Shown piece by piece: positions 26,062 to 34,867 of a DNA stretch of 64,000 nucleotides (positions are counted from its first letter, which is position 1; every line of letters begins with the position of its first letter). Source of the DNA: Chlorohelix sp037138995 (GTDB lineage: Bacteria > Chloroflexota > Chloroflexia > Chloroheliales > Chloroheliaceae); assembly GCF_037138995.1 (NCBI RefSeq), contig NZ_JBAXHI010000006.1, positions 62,001 through 126,000 on the forward strand, given 5' to 3'. A model generated the notes under the pieces. That model was given only the letters and a program-made list of their open reading frames with translations. It searched no databases and was not told where the DNA came from. The position numbers and the translations under genes were made by a program.

Positions 26062-27633
26062 ATGCCCAAAACCAAACGTGAGAAGGAAGACATAAGCGAG
26101 TCATTTGAAACACTTCTGACTCGTTTTGAGCGACTCAGAAAAGAAGAACCAGATTTGCCAAAAAGAATGGCGGGTTTAGTTCCATTTGTGCTGGAAGTGG
26201 TACAAGGTTCGGGTGGCGTTAAACAGATCGAACAATTAATTCACTACTCTTCTGACCAAGAAAGCGCGGCTGAATTAATTGAAGCAATCTTGCCAATTCT
26301 GGCGAATCTTACTCGCGATGTTCCCGGACTGGAAAAAGATATAGCATTGCTGGCAGAAAAACTAGCCCGTAATAATATAACTGTACCGGGCATTTCGCCT
26401 TACGAAGCAATCCGGGATGCGCTGGCAAAAAATACCTTCATGCAACTTGATAATACTCCTTGGCCCACCGCCGTTTTGCAAGAAGGCGAAGCTAAAGGAC
26501 AGGCGCAGTTAAAACCCGCCATGCTGGATGAGCAACCTTTGATGCCACCAGAAGAAGTTGAAAAATGGTCTGCTTTGATGTGGAAGCAACGCGAAGAATT
26601 GAGTGACCTTGATGCCGATACTCTGGATATGTTAAGCCATGTCTGGCTACAGCAAGCTAACTCGGCAGATAATTATGCAGTCGCAAGTGTAGATGATTTT
26701 CTGCAAATGCGAGGATTAAAACCAAAACGGGGGGGAGGAGGCAGGCGCGGTGGTTATGAACCGGAGCAGCGCACCGATATGCTTAAAGCCCTTGCTCATA
26801 TTCAAAACCTGTGGCTGAATATGGGTGAAGTTGAAGTAAATGAGGAAACCGGCAAAAAGAAAAAAATGAACCGGAGTTCCAAACAGGCAGTACAGAGCCG
26901 CGCCTTTGTGATTACCGATCGTATGGGACAAACGCGACTCGATGGTCATATGGATGTGCAACGCTTTGCATTTAGACCTGGTATTTTGTTCGCCCGCTTT
27001 TTGTTCGGTCCCGGTCGCCAAACCGCGTTGCTTTCTGCCAAAGCAGTACAATATGACCCATATCGCCAAAAGTGGGAAAAGAGACTCGCCCGCTATTTTA
27101 GCTGGCAATGGCGAGTTCGGGCGCGGTTGGGCGACTATAATAAACCTTACCAAGTGCAAGCGCTTTTAGAAGCCGTAGGTGAAGAATTAAATATCCGGTA
27201 TCCTGCTAAAACCAGAGAACGGCTGGAAAAGGCGTTGGAAACGCTTAAGGAAGACGGAGTAATAGCCGGGTGGGAATACGAAAAGTGGGAAGAACAGATA
27301 GTCGAGCAACGTGGCTGGGCAGAAATATGGCAAGAAGCTACTATATTAATAATACCACCGCAAGCTATCCGGGATACTTATCGCTTCTTGAAACGGCATG
27401 GGGATGAAAACGCGGGTCTCGATCAGGCATTTAACGATGGCGGGGGGATGGCAGAAATAGTAAGAAAAACTCGTAAGGATAGAAAATTATCGCAAGCACA
27501 AGCCGCGCGGGAGCTTGGTGTTACGCAAAGCTACCTGTCAAAGCTTGAGACAAATCAAGTAGAGTTATCTAACGCTTTCAGAAAACGGCTGGAAGAATGG
27601 CTCTCCGGTAAGAATTATGACCAGAAATTATGA
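26062..27633 (+). CDS. parAB-linked protein with C-terminal XRE-type HTH, possible replication initiator
   Basis: Protein of 523 residues, third gene of the parAB operon (11-bp gap). Residues 1-215 are helical. About 230-430 is a mixed domain with FAFRPGILFARFLFGPGRQT and a lysine/arginine-rich middle that could bind DNA. Residues 460-515 are a clear XRE-type HTH (KLSQAQAARELGVTQSYLSK). Position after parA and parB corresponds to repC in repABC plasmids, so an initiator role is possible, but I see no sequence similarity that I can name. Its stop codon lies within a 23-bp direct repeat that recurs 43 bp downstream. An alternative is a co-regulator of the partition operon. Confidence 0.75.
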   Translation: MPKTKREKEDISESFETLLTRFERLRKEEPDLPKRMAGLVPFVLEVVQGSGGVKQIEQLIHYSSDQESAAELIEAILPILANLTRDVPGLEKDIALLAEKLARNNITVPGISPYEAIRDALAKNTFMQLDNTPWPTAVLQEGEAKGQAQLKPAMLDEQPLMPPEEVEKWSALMWKQREELSDLDADTLDMLSHVWLQQANSADNYAVASVDDFLQMRGLKPKRGGGGRRGGYEPEQRTDMLKALAHIQNLWLNMGEVEVNEETGKKKKMNRSSKQAVQSRAFVITDRMGQTRLDGHMDVQRFAFRPGILFARFLFGPGRQTALLSAKAVQYDPYRQKWEKRLARYFSWQWRVRARLGDYNKPYQVQALLEAVGEELNIRYPAKTRERLEKALETLKEDGVIAGWEYEKWEEQIVEQRGWAEIWQEATILIIPPQAIRDTYRFLKRHGDENAGLDQAFNDGGGMAEIVRKTRKDRKLSQAQAARELGVTQSYLSKLETNQVELSNAFRKRLEEWLSGKNYDQKL

Positions 27634-27650
27634 CTTGAGTCGGGGTTATC
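27628..27650. repeat. 23-bp direct repeat, copy 1
   Basis: Begins TTATGACTTGAG and ends GGTTATC. It contains the stop codon of the upstream gene. The identical copy is at 27671-27693. The inner GACT-TG-AGTC is an inverted repeat. Confidence 0.9.
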
Positions 27651-27670
27651 CTTCACAGTGATTCATATTT

Positions 27671-27693
27671 TTATGACTTGAGTCGGGGTTATC
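27671..27693. repeat. 23-bp direct repeat, copy 2
   Basis: Identical to 27628-27650, 43 bp further on, in non-coding DNA. Confidence 0.9.
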
Positions 27694-27837
27694 TATCACA
27701 TGCATTATAGTATTTAAGTTCAAATCCGTTATAAATATTCCCATTTTACTCCTATTTCTCTCAATAATTTCCCAGTAATAAAAAAAGATATGTTGTATCA
27801 TGCGACTCAAAACTAGGGATAGCACGTCTATCACTTT

Positions 27838-27861
27838 ATAGTTTCGTTGCATAGTTTCGTT
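27838..27861. repeat. 11-bp direct repeat pair (ATAGTTTCGTT)
   Basis: Two copies with a 13-bp period, in the same non-coding region as the 23-bp repeats. Confidence 0.8.
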
Positions 27862-28095
27862 ATTCACACATTACTATTCTGGCATTGAGTACTTATTAAG
27901 TAAGTATCGCAGGAGTAAAAAATATTCGGCACTTAAAAATAGCCGACTAATTGGTTAAAAAAAATCGGGCTATGCTGTCACATAACTCGATTAAATAATT
28001 CAATATGTTTGCGCATTCCTGAGAGATATTGAGCGGCTAACTCGTCTTGCTCTAGGTGCGTATGTTCTAACCTTATATTCTAAGGAGATTTTACT

Positions 28096-29004
28096 ATGCC
28101 TTCTACCCAATTTTCAAGTACCCATAGTGAGCAGTTTTCATATTCACTGCCCGAATCTGAACAATTCGTACAAGTACCGCTTGATGTATTGAAAGCCGAC
28201 ATCAGCCCTGCTGCGCTAAAGCTGTATATGGTAATGCTCAGTTTTGCCCGCCAATCCGTTAGCTGCTGGGCGAGCCATCGCCGCCTAGCCGAAGAAATGG
28301 GTTTACAACCACGCCGTGTTATTGACCTGATTAAAGAACTTGAAACTGCCGCCCTTATCAGCGTTGAGAGCCGTGCTAAGGAAGGTCAGACCAATATCTA
28401 CCGCTTGCAAAGACGTGCGGCTAAGTCTAAAACTGCCCAAACCTATGTTAAATCTTGCGAAGGGGCTATGCAGAAAAAAACACATGATAGTCTGCAAGAT
28501 TCTGCATCCAATATACATGAATCTAATTCACATGAATTAAATACAACAACAACCGTTGTTGCGTTAAAAGTTACCGAAACAAAAGTCGAAAGCTTATCAG
28601 AAATTAGCTCCGATTCGGAGAATCAAGTTCAACGAGAGATTTGTTCGCTATTGTTTCAATGTGGAATTACTATTCACAGCGCTAAAAAACTTGCCAAGAT
28701 AGCATTGCAAAACAAGCGTAGCGCAAAAGAAATTGAAGAACTGATTCAAACGGTGCGTGGAAATGAGAGAGTTGAAAATATTCCAGCTTATATTACACGT
28801 TTGGTCGAACTGAACTGTTATAATTCTGGCGCGAACCAACGTTTTTCAGCAAACAGAAATAACAGTTCTGGCTTACCTTACAGTAATACAAAACCTGAAA
28901 AGCCTGCTGATTTTAGTAAATACGCCCCCGGCGGTAAATATTGGTATCTAGTTGCCAATTGCGCTAAAGAACTTGCACCTTCGGATAGTCAGGCGAGTCT
29001 TTGA
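28096..29004 (+). CDS. winged-helix replication-type protein (HTH_36/DnaD-like)
   Basis: Protein of 302 residues. The N-terminal winged helix (about 25-105) has the pattern LKADISPAALKLYMVMLSFA, SHRRLAEEMGLQPRRVIDLI and LETAALISVE, as in the HTH_36 domain of plasmid and phage replication proteins. A polar linker and a C-terminal helical domain (about 175-240, EICSLLFQCGITIHSAKKL) follow, like the DnaD-type domain of phage initiators. SD AAGGAG lies 8 bp before ATG 28096. It lies immediately after the repeat-bearing region, so it may bind there. Role in replication is inference from domain type and place. Confidence 0.75.
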   Translation: MPSTQFSSTHSEQFSYSLPESEQFVQVPLDVLKADISPAALKLYMVMLSFARQSVSCWASHRRLAEEMGLQPRRVIDLIKELETAALISVESRAKEGQTNIYRLQRRAAKSKTAQTYVKSCEGAMQKKTHDSLQDSASNIHESNSHELNTTTTVVALKVTETKVESLSEISSDSENQVQREICSLLFQCGITIHSAKKLAKIALQNKRSAKEIEELIQTVRGNERVENIPAYITRLVELNCYNSGANQRFSANRNNSSGLPYSNTKPEKPADFSKYAPGGKYWYLVANCAKELAPSDSQASL

Positions 29005-29163
29005 TTAAAACTGGGATGGCGGCAAATAACCTTGTTCTATCAAGCGGTTAGGCTTGGCTGGTTCAGGGTACTGTAATGATTTGACGTGGAGAATTACAAC
29101 GAGCAAATGAATTGTATGCTGGAGCGAAGGTAGCAGCATTATAGATGAACAATTTAGCGAAAG

Positions 29164-29179
29164 TGTGATGTGAATCACA
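29164..29179. promoter_or_regulatory. CRP-like palindrome
   Basis: TGTGA-TGTGAA-TCACA matches the CRP consensus half-sites exactly. It lies before a terminator and far from the next start codon, so a real promoter role is uncertain. Confidence 0.3.
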
Positions 29180-29290
29180 TTTCTTTTGTGATGAACTGCA
29201 TACCTGATTATCAGCAAGAGCCTTAGAATGATAATGTAAGTAATAAGCTTACAAGTTAAATCTTCTCTTAAACTCCTCCTAATAAATCAG

Positions 29291-29327
29291 AAGGCTACTG
29301 ATGAGCAGCAGTAGCCTTTATTTTTTT
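29291..29327 (+). terminator. rho-independent terminator
   Basis: Perfect 10-bp stem AAGGCTACTG/CAGTAGCCTT, 8-base loop, then TATTTTTTT. Confidence 0.92.
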
Positions 29328-29431
29328 CATGAAGTAACTTTTGTCACCTACAGCCTGAATCTTCCTTGTTACAATTATTTTAATCGGATTTGTAACGAGC
29401 AATAATCCACAATGAAAAGGCAAATGCAAAG

Positions 29432-31039
29432 ATGGATAAAGGATGGAAGCGATGGACAGTAACGCTTGGTGGTTCAGTGGTAACGCTGGCAGCAGCGTAT
29501 GAGGGTATTCGGCGTAGTGAGAAGGGCTTGAAACGTCGCTATCTTTCAATACCGGGCAGCGCGAGTGAAACGCCTGTTCCGGCGCTTGTTCTCGAATCAA
29601 AAACGGCTCAGCTCGATTCTCCCATTCTGCTGGCGGTGCATGGGGTCATTTCCAATAAAGAGTATATGCAACTCATCGGTTCGGAAATTGCTCGTATGGG
29701 TTTGCGGGTTTTTATGCCCGATTTGCCGGGACACGGTGCTAGTAATGCCTCTTTCGCTACTCCGGTTCAAGATTTCTCCAATGTAGTGGGGGGCAATGTG
29801 GCACAATTAGAGCGACTATATCGCTATGTGCGCGAAAAGTTTCCTCAAGCTCCGGTAGGGGTGTTGGGACACTCGATGGGTAGTGGCGCAATTCTGAATT
29901 TTGCAGTAACTAAGCCCGAACTAGCGGTAGCGATTCCTGTGTCGGTAGCGGGTCGGCAACCGGCTACTCCTGAGAATCCCAAAAACATGTTGATGTTGGT
30001 AGGCGAACGTGATATTCCAATCTGTCTTTCCAGCGCAAAGCAACTTTACGATGCGGCAACTGGTTTGCCGGAACCGCAATCGACTCTATTTGGCGCATTT
30101 GAAAATGGTACTGCCCGCGTCCACAAAGTTTTACCTCGTCTCGACCATATTTCCATTATGCTTGCGCCCCAAACTGCTCAGGAAATTAGGGAATGGCTAG
30201 GGCATACTTTCGGGCTGCCATCCGGCGATAATAAAGCGATGGTGAGTAGATTGCGCTGGACGAGCGCAGGTTTGGTAGCCTCTATCGCTTCTTATCTGCC
30301 TTTTTCGGCTTTGCTGACGCGCATGTGGGGCTTGAAAGCGGCACCCGCTAAATCTCCTCAACTGACTTTCAAAAACAACCTTGCGGCAATGGGTGTGCTT
30401 GGCGTAGCTCCTTTTGCCAGTGTGCTGCTGCTGCACAAGCTCAAAAAGCCTCATCTGGTATCGCTGGTACTGGGCGACTATCTTGCATCTTTCTTTGTAC
30501 TGAGTGGGTTGCTTAGTTGGACGGGGTTAGCAGTGGTACGGCGTGGCAAACTGAACCTGTCCGATATTAGCGCCGGAGTAAACGGTTCTGCACGCACTAA
30601 ATTGCTCAATTGGGTGGGGCTACCGCTGGCATTGTGGGCTTATAGCTATGCTACTCTTGGTCGCTTTAGTCGCCGCTCATGGTTCAGCTTTGCACTGAAC
30701 GGGAAACGCGCTCGCACCATGTCGGTACTGACGGCGTGCGCCTTGCCATACTTCCTTGCCAGTGAAGCGACTTTTCGGCGTATGCCCGGTTTCTCCGGCT
30801 ATGCTTCAAGTAACCTTACCAAGTTCAGTCTGACCGCTTCTATGATGGTGGCGGCACGTTTGAAGGATGAGCAGAATTTTCTGGCGATTTTGGCAATGCC
30901 TATGTCAATTGCCTACCTACTGATGGATGGTTACGCCCTATGGCAGTATCGCCAGAACCGCGACTTTGTAACCACCGGGGCGTATGATGCGCTGGTACTG
31001 GCATGGCTGGTAAGCTCATTATTCCCACTGGAGGATTAA
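29432..31039 (+). CDS. alpha/beta hydrolase fused to multi-helix membrane domain
   Basis: Protein of 535 residues. A serine hydrolase domain covers about 35-265, with the nucleophile elbow GHSMG (S148), the oxyanion-type AVHGVIS and DLPGHGASNASF. The catalytic histidine is probably the one in LDHIS. From about 280 the protein changes to a membrane domain with six or more hydrophobic helices. A short hydrophobic N-terminal helix (10-25) may anchor it too. The start ATG 29432 has only a weak SD. Its stop codon overlaps the stop of the convergent AlbA_2 gene by 3 bp or so. Substrate unknown; lipid or cell-envelope esters are possible. Confidence 0.75.
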   Translation: MDKGWKRWTVTLGGSVVTLAAAYEGIRRSEKGLKRRYLSIPGSASETPVPALVLESKTAQLDSPILLAVHGVISNKEYMQLIGSEIARMGLRVFMPDLPGHGASNASFATPVQDFSNVVGGNVAQLERLYRYVREKFPQAPVGVLGHSMGSGAILNFAVTKPELAVAIPVSVAGRQPATPENPKNMLMLVGERDIPICLSSAKQLYDAATGLPEPQSTLFGAFENGTARVHKVLPRLDHISIMLAPQTAQEIREWLGHTFGLPSGDNKAMVSRLRWTSAGLVASIASYLPFSALLTRMWGLKAAPAKSPQLTFKNNLAAMGVLGVAPFASVLLLHKLKKPHLVSLVLGDYLASFFVLSGLLSWTGLAVVRRGKLNLSDISAGVNGSARTKLLNWVGLPLALWAYSYATLGRFSRRSWFSFALNGKRARTMSVLTACALPYFLASEATFRRMPGFSGYASSNLTKFSLTASMMVAARLKDEQNFLAILAMPMSIAYLLMDGYALWQYRQNRDFVTTGAYDALVLAWLVSSLFPLED

Positions 31040-32454
31040 TTCAGGGTATAACGTCTGCCTTTTTTACTACCCTCTATTTTCAAGCTGCCTTGTGCTACCA
31101 ATATTTCAAAATCGCGCAGGGCAGTTGCCTCGGATACGCCTGTGAGTTTGCGGTATTCTCTATTGGTGATTGAACCATGAGCGTGAACGTATTCCAGTGC
31201 TTTTTTCAGCCTTTCTTCTAGCGTTAGATTTTCTTTTGGTATAGTATGCGCTTCTGTTTCTTTCGGTGTTGCGGCAATGGCTTTACGAAAGGTTACAATA
31301 AACTCGTTTTGTAGCTTGAACTCTGGGGCGGGGCTACCTTGCTGGCGCATGCTGTTAATCATAAAGCTGATGCCCGTACCAAGATATTCCATATAGCCGC
31401 CCGGAAATTCGGAAAGCAGGTTTGCCAACAGTGGGTTGCGTGGTTTGGAGCGTTCGCGCCCCTGCTGCAAATCTTCCAATGTTATGCCGGGCATTAGCAA
31501 GCCGGGGCTATGTATCTCAATGTGGTCGGGATAATAAAAGACGCGCACTTTCTCGCTTTTGAGCGAATAATCACGATGTACTACTGCATTCACCACCGCT
31601 TCGCGTAGGGCTTCCATAGGATATTCAAAACGGTCTTTGCGGTGGAATCCTTCTATTATAGCGGCTTGGCGGGTGTTGCGTAGGAAGAATTGCTCTGCCT
31701 GATCAATTTGATGAGCAAGCGCCCCCTTAAGGTTCTGACGGTCTTGGTAGCGTTCCAGTCCTAGCGTATCAGGATACAGCACGCAAACTACCTCTGTTTG
31801 TGGTAAAAACTCTTGAGGTTCTTTGCCGAACAGCAATAAACCCGCATGGGTAGGGCGCAAAGCGCCTTCCACAAGTGCCACGCAGCGACTTTTGAGCAAG
31901 AAGCTCTCAATATCGATAATTCGGCTCTCGCGGGTGCGTCTTCCGACTCGCTGACTTAGAAAGCTCTGTACCAGTTCCAAATCAAGGTCATCAAGGCTGG
32001 CAAGGTCGGCGGGGCGCGTTTCCCAATCCAGCGCCCCTGCACTGCCTAGATATTCGCCTATTTCATGCAAGTCGAGCGGGATGGTGTAGGTGCCGCGCCT
32101 AATCCAGAAAATCCCCCCTGCTTGAAAAAGCTGTCCACGATATGGGGAGATAGTGGCAACTATTAATGCCTTGCCTTCTAGTTCCACTACTTCCGGGGTG
32201 GCAGGCTCAAACTTAAGGATTGGCTTGCAACTACGAGCGGCTTTGAGCAGTAAATCTATTGCTTGCGCCGGGTTTTTAACCCCTTCCACCCGCCATGTAC
32301 CATCTTCCACCCCGATGACTAAGTAACCACCCTGCCCGTTTGCCAAACCGCAAATACGCTCTGCCAGTTCGGGGAGGCGAGGCGCCGCGATTTTGAACTC
32401 GGTGGTTTGGCTCTCACCGCGCCTTATCAATTCACTGAGAAATTCGCGCTCCAA
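31036..32454 (-). CDS. AlbA_2-domain ATP-binding transcriptional regulator (RecG-like/Schlafen-type)
   Basis: Protein of 472 residues. The AlbA_2 (Schlafen AAA_4) domain covers about 12-130, with QTTEFK and NGQGGYLVIGVEDG. A middle domain with VVNAVVHRDYS is followed by HIEIHSPGLLMPGITLEDL, the HATPase_c_4-like region of such regulators. The C-terminal winged helix lies at about 410-470 (SITNREYRKLTGVSEATALR). The likely start is TTG 32454; no ATG is near and the SD is weak. Proteins of this type are often regulators near mobile or defence genes. It converges with the hydrolase gene, whose stop codon shares bases with its own. Target genes unknown. Confidence 0.78.
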   Translation of the reverse strand: MEREFLSELIRRGESQTTEFKIAAPRLPELAERICGLANGQGGYLVIGVEDGTWRVEGVKNPAQAIDLLLKAARSCKPILKFEPATPEVVELEGKALIVATISPYRGQLFQAGGIFWIRRGTYTIPLDLHEIGEYLGSAGALDWETRPADLASLDDLDLELVQSFLSQRVGRRTRESRIIDIESFLLKSRCVALVEGALRPTHAGLLLFGKEPQEFLPQTEVVCVLYPDTLGLERYQDRQNLKGALAHQIDQAEQFFLRNTRQAAIIEGFHRKDRFEYPMEALREAVVNAVVHRDYSLKSEKVRVFYYPDHIEIHSPGLLMPGITLEDLQQGRERSKPRNPLLANLLSEFPGGYMEYLGTGISFMINSMRQQGSPAPEFKLQNEFIVTFRKAIAATPKETEAHTIPKENLTLEERLKKALEYVHAHGSITNREYRKLTGVSEATALRDFEILVAQGSLKIEGSKKGRRYTLN

Positions 32455-32554
32455 AATAGTCTTCTTTTATCGCTCAATTATCGCTCGTGAGGGAAATATA
32501 TCCATCACGAAGCAAATATATCGCTCATGCTTGAAAAACTGAAGGATATAACCC

Positions 32555-33028
32555 TCATTGCGGCTGTCGTAAACTGCGTCCTTCGTAGGCTTCAAAGCGT
32601 GCGACCCATTCATCTGGGACTGGAATAGTGCGGTTTGCTCGGTAATCAAAAGTTACGTGCGTGCCGTTGCCTTCCGCCACCAATCGTTTAGAGGCAACAT
32701 CAACCATTTGGAAATCAAACCCGAAACTGCTGCGCCGTACCCAACTGGTGCGTAAGCCCACCATCAGCATTTCCCGATAGAAAGCCGGTAAGCGGTAGTT
32801 GATGCTTTGCGCTGCAAGGATAAAGGGCATATCCTGAAGTGCAGGCGATTGCTCTTTAATTTCCATCACATGTATAAAGTATTCAATACGCGCCGTTTCA
32901 AGAAAGGTGAAATAAGAAACATTGTTGAGATGCCCCATCCCATCAACATTACCAAATTGCACCGGAATGAAAATCACGAAGTTATAGCCTTCAATCCCGT
33001 CATGCTGGATTTTGAAAATATCGCTCAC
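32555..33028 (-). CDS. acyl-CoA thioesterase family protein (4HBT hotdog fold)
   Basis: Hotdog-fold thioesterase of 157 residues. The family motif lies at VDGMGHLNN, with the catalytic Asp in place, followed by YFTFLETARIEYF. GTG 33028 with AGGGG upstream is the start. It could hydrolyse acyl- or 4-hydroxybenzoyl-CoA esters; the substrate is not evident. It is followed by the AlbA_2 regulator after 100 bp. Confidence 0.8.
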   Translation of the reverse strand: MSDIFKIQHDGIEGYNFVIFIPVQFGNVDGMGHLNNVSYFTFLETARIEYFIHVMEIKEQSPALQDMPFILAAQSINYRLPAFYREMLMVGLRTSWVRRSSFGFDFQMVDVASKRLVAEGNGTHVTFDYRANRTIPVPDEWVARFEAYEGRSLRQPQ

Positions 33029-33206
33029 ACTTACACCCCTGCTGCTAAGCTAAATTAAATTAAATTGCTACAAGGCGGAAGGATAGCATTTTTTGGTCGT
33101 GCGCTCAACCTGAATAGCAAAAACCCAAGTTTACATAATATAAATATTATATCCCACAAAGTATTTGAGTCGCTATAACACTCATGGTCTGTTAAAATGC
33201 AAACCT

Positions 33207-33398
33207 ATGAAAGAACCTGAACCGAAAAAAAAATTTGCCCGGCTGGTAGAAATAGTGATTCTGGCAGGGGTGGCACTAGTCATTTTTCTCGACTTTCAGA
33301 CAGATGGTCCAATGGTAATCTTGTTGTATGGCTTGCTGTTTGTAGCGGGTGCGGTGTACCTAGCATGGTTGGTAACAAAACATCGTTCTGATGAGTAG
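33207..33398 (+). CDS. small membrane protein, two helices
   Basis: Protein of 63 residues: charged N-terminus (MKEPEPKKKFARLVE), then two hydrophobic segments around LAGVALVIFLDF and ILLYGLLFVAGAVYLAWLV. ATG 33207 is preferred to the frame start at 33165 because of its charged N-terminus; the SD is poor, so it is less certain. Confidence 0.45.
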   Translation: MKEPEPKKKFARLVEIVILAGVALVIFLDFQTDGPMVILLYGLLFVAGAVYLAWLVTKHRSDE

Positions 33399-33513
33399 CA
33401 GCTTTGTAAATTAATTATCCTCTAATTCTTCCCCCCAAATCTAGATTAAACAGATATTATACAAACAGTTCTATTGAAAAAGTTGCTATAATCTGTTACA
33501 ACTATTACTAAAT

Positions 33514-33525
33514 GCAAACGTTTGC
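33514..33525. promoter_or_regulatory. LacI/PurR-like palindromic operator upstream of cbiM
   Basis: GCAAACGTTTGC, a perfect 12-bp palindrome with central CG, typical of LacI/PurR-family operators. It lies between a TATAAT (33487-33492) and the SD of cbiM, where a repressor would block transcription. No LacI-type gene is in the window. Confidence 0.45.
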
Positions 33526-33562
33526 CGTAACGAATATTATTAAAAACGAGGAGATACAATAA

Positions 33563-34867
33563 ATGCACATACCAGATGGCTATCTGAGTCCGGTTGTTTC
33601 GCTGGGCGCAGCGGTAGTTACTGTTCCGGTGTGGGGGATTGCAGTTCAGAAAGTTCGCAATGTACTAAATCAGCGAACTGTGCCTTTGCTGGCGATATTT
33701 TCGGCTTTTGCCTTTACGATAATGATGTTTAATATACCGGTGCCGGGTGGTACTACGGCGCATGCAGTAGGCGGCACATTAATTGCTGTAGTGTTAGGCC
33801 CATGGGCGGCTGCGTTGGGAATCAGCATGGCACTGATATTGCAGGCACTTTTCTTTGGAGATGGCGGCATTCTGGCGATTTTCATCAATTGTTTGAATAT
33901 GGGAGTGCTGCTTCCTTTCGCCGGATACTTCAGCTATCGCTTGCTTGCTGGACGCTCACCTGTTTTGTCGGTTCGGCGGGTATGGGCGGCGGGTATAGGC
34001 GCATACATTGGCATTACCTTATCCGGTTTGGCGGTAGGAATTGAGCTAGGAATTCAGCCGCTATTGTTCACTGAAAATGGTCGCCCCCTGTACAGTCCTT
34101 ACGGGCTTGAAGCAGCGATACCAACCATGCTGATAGCGCATATTTTTGCGGCTTCGATTGTAGAAGGGCTGGTAACAGCGTTGGGCGTGGCATATCTCCA
34201 GAAAAATTATCCGGTATATCTTACCTCTTTGCGAAAAATCATAGCCGGCGCAGACATAAGCGATGGTACAACAGGCAAACAACCTTTCTTGCCCGTTGCA
34301 GTAATCGGCGGAGTAGTTGGGCTGGCGATTATAGTGTTTGCCGGGTTAATTGCCGGAAACTGGGATTTCGGCAAGCTCTTCGGCACCGATTGGTCGCAGG
34401 TCAATTGGGCGGACGTAGCGGTGATGCTATTAATAGTAGGAATTATCTGTGCGGTGTTGGTGCCGCTGGCATGGTTTGTATTACCGCGCAGTATGAAGAA
34501 GGTAGGCGCATACTTTACTGCCCTTGCAGTTTTGGCTCCAATCGGCTTGATTGCGCCCGGTTTTGCCTATGGCGAAGGTAGCGTCGAAGATGTGGATAAA
34601 GCCTTTGGCTATGTGCCGCAGGGTCTTAAAGACTTCTCTGATTTTTTCAAAGCCCCGCTGGCAGATTACAAGCTGCCCTTCCCGCCTTTTGATGGAGAAA
34701 ACTCGCAGCTATGGCAACAGGCTATCGGTTACGAAATCGCCGGAATAGTGGGAATCTTGTTGTTGGGTGGCTTGATGTTCGGGCTGGCGATGCTTCTCAA
34801 GAAACGCGGTACGGTTGAAGAAACCATAGGGGTTATAAATAAACCCGGAGAGGCTCCAAACCGATGA
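33563..34867 (+). CDS. cbiM: cobalt/nickel ECF transporter substrate-binding protein CbiM with PDGLE (CbiN-like) tail
   Basis: Membrane S-component of a cobalt or nickel ECF transporter, 434 residues. It opens MHIPDGYLSP, the metal-binding N-terminus of CbiM/NikM, with His2 as ligand. About seven helices make the CbiM domain to residue 225. A second part (about 240-434) ends in a PDGLE-like segment (YVPQGLKDFSDFF, PLADYKLPFP) and one more helix, as in CbiN or NikN fused to CbiM. SD GAGGAG lies 9 bp before ATG 33563. Its stop codon overlaps the cbiQ start (ATGA). Cobalt versus nickel cannot be decided. Confidence 0.92.
   Translation: MHIPDGYLSPVVSLGAAVVTVPVWGIAVQKVRNVLNQRTVPLLAIFSAFAFTIMMFNIPVPGGTTAHAVGGTLIAVVLGPWAAALGISMALILQALFFGDGGILAIFINCLNMGVLLPFAGYFSYRLLAGRSPVLSVRRVWAAGIGAYIGITLSGLAVGIELGIQPLLFTENGRPLYSPYGLEAAIPTMLIAHIFAASIVEGLVTALGVAYLQKNYPVYLTSLRKIIAGADISDGTTGKQPFLPVAVIGGVVGLAIIVFAGLIAGNWDFGKLFGTDWSQVNWADVAVMLLIVGIICAVLVPLAWFVLPRSMKKVGAYFTALAVLAPIGLIAPGFAYGEGSVEDVDKAFGYVPQGLKDFSDFFKAPLADYKLPFPPFDGENSQLWQQAIGYEIAGIVGILLLGGLMFGLAMLLKKRGTVEETIGVINKPGEAPNR

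Larger units (their letters stand above)
27634..28095. other. repeat-bearing non-coding region, candidate origin
   Basis: 462-bp AT-rich region between the parAB-linked gene and a replication-type winged-helix gene. It holds the second copy of a 23-bp direct repeat, two 11-bp direct repeats ATAGTTTCGTT (27838-27848, 27851-27861), and the inverted repeat TACTTA-T-TAAGTA. Such clustered repeats look like iterons of a replication origin, but no DnaA box is evident. Origin function is inference. Confidence 0.45.
29005..29431. other. 427-bp intergenic region
   Basis: No gene seen. It contains a CRP-like palindrome (29164-29179) and a strong terminator (29291-29327) that closes the transcript of the winged-helix gene. 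The hydrolase promoter would lie after that. Confidence 0.6.

Noticed and set aside
33399..33562. Cobalamin riboswitch before cbiM
   Set aside because: The leader is only about 165 bp and lacks a recognisable B12-box-like sequence.
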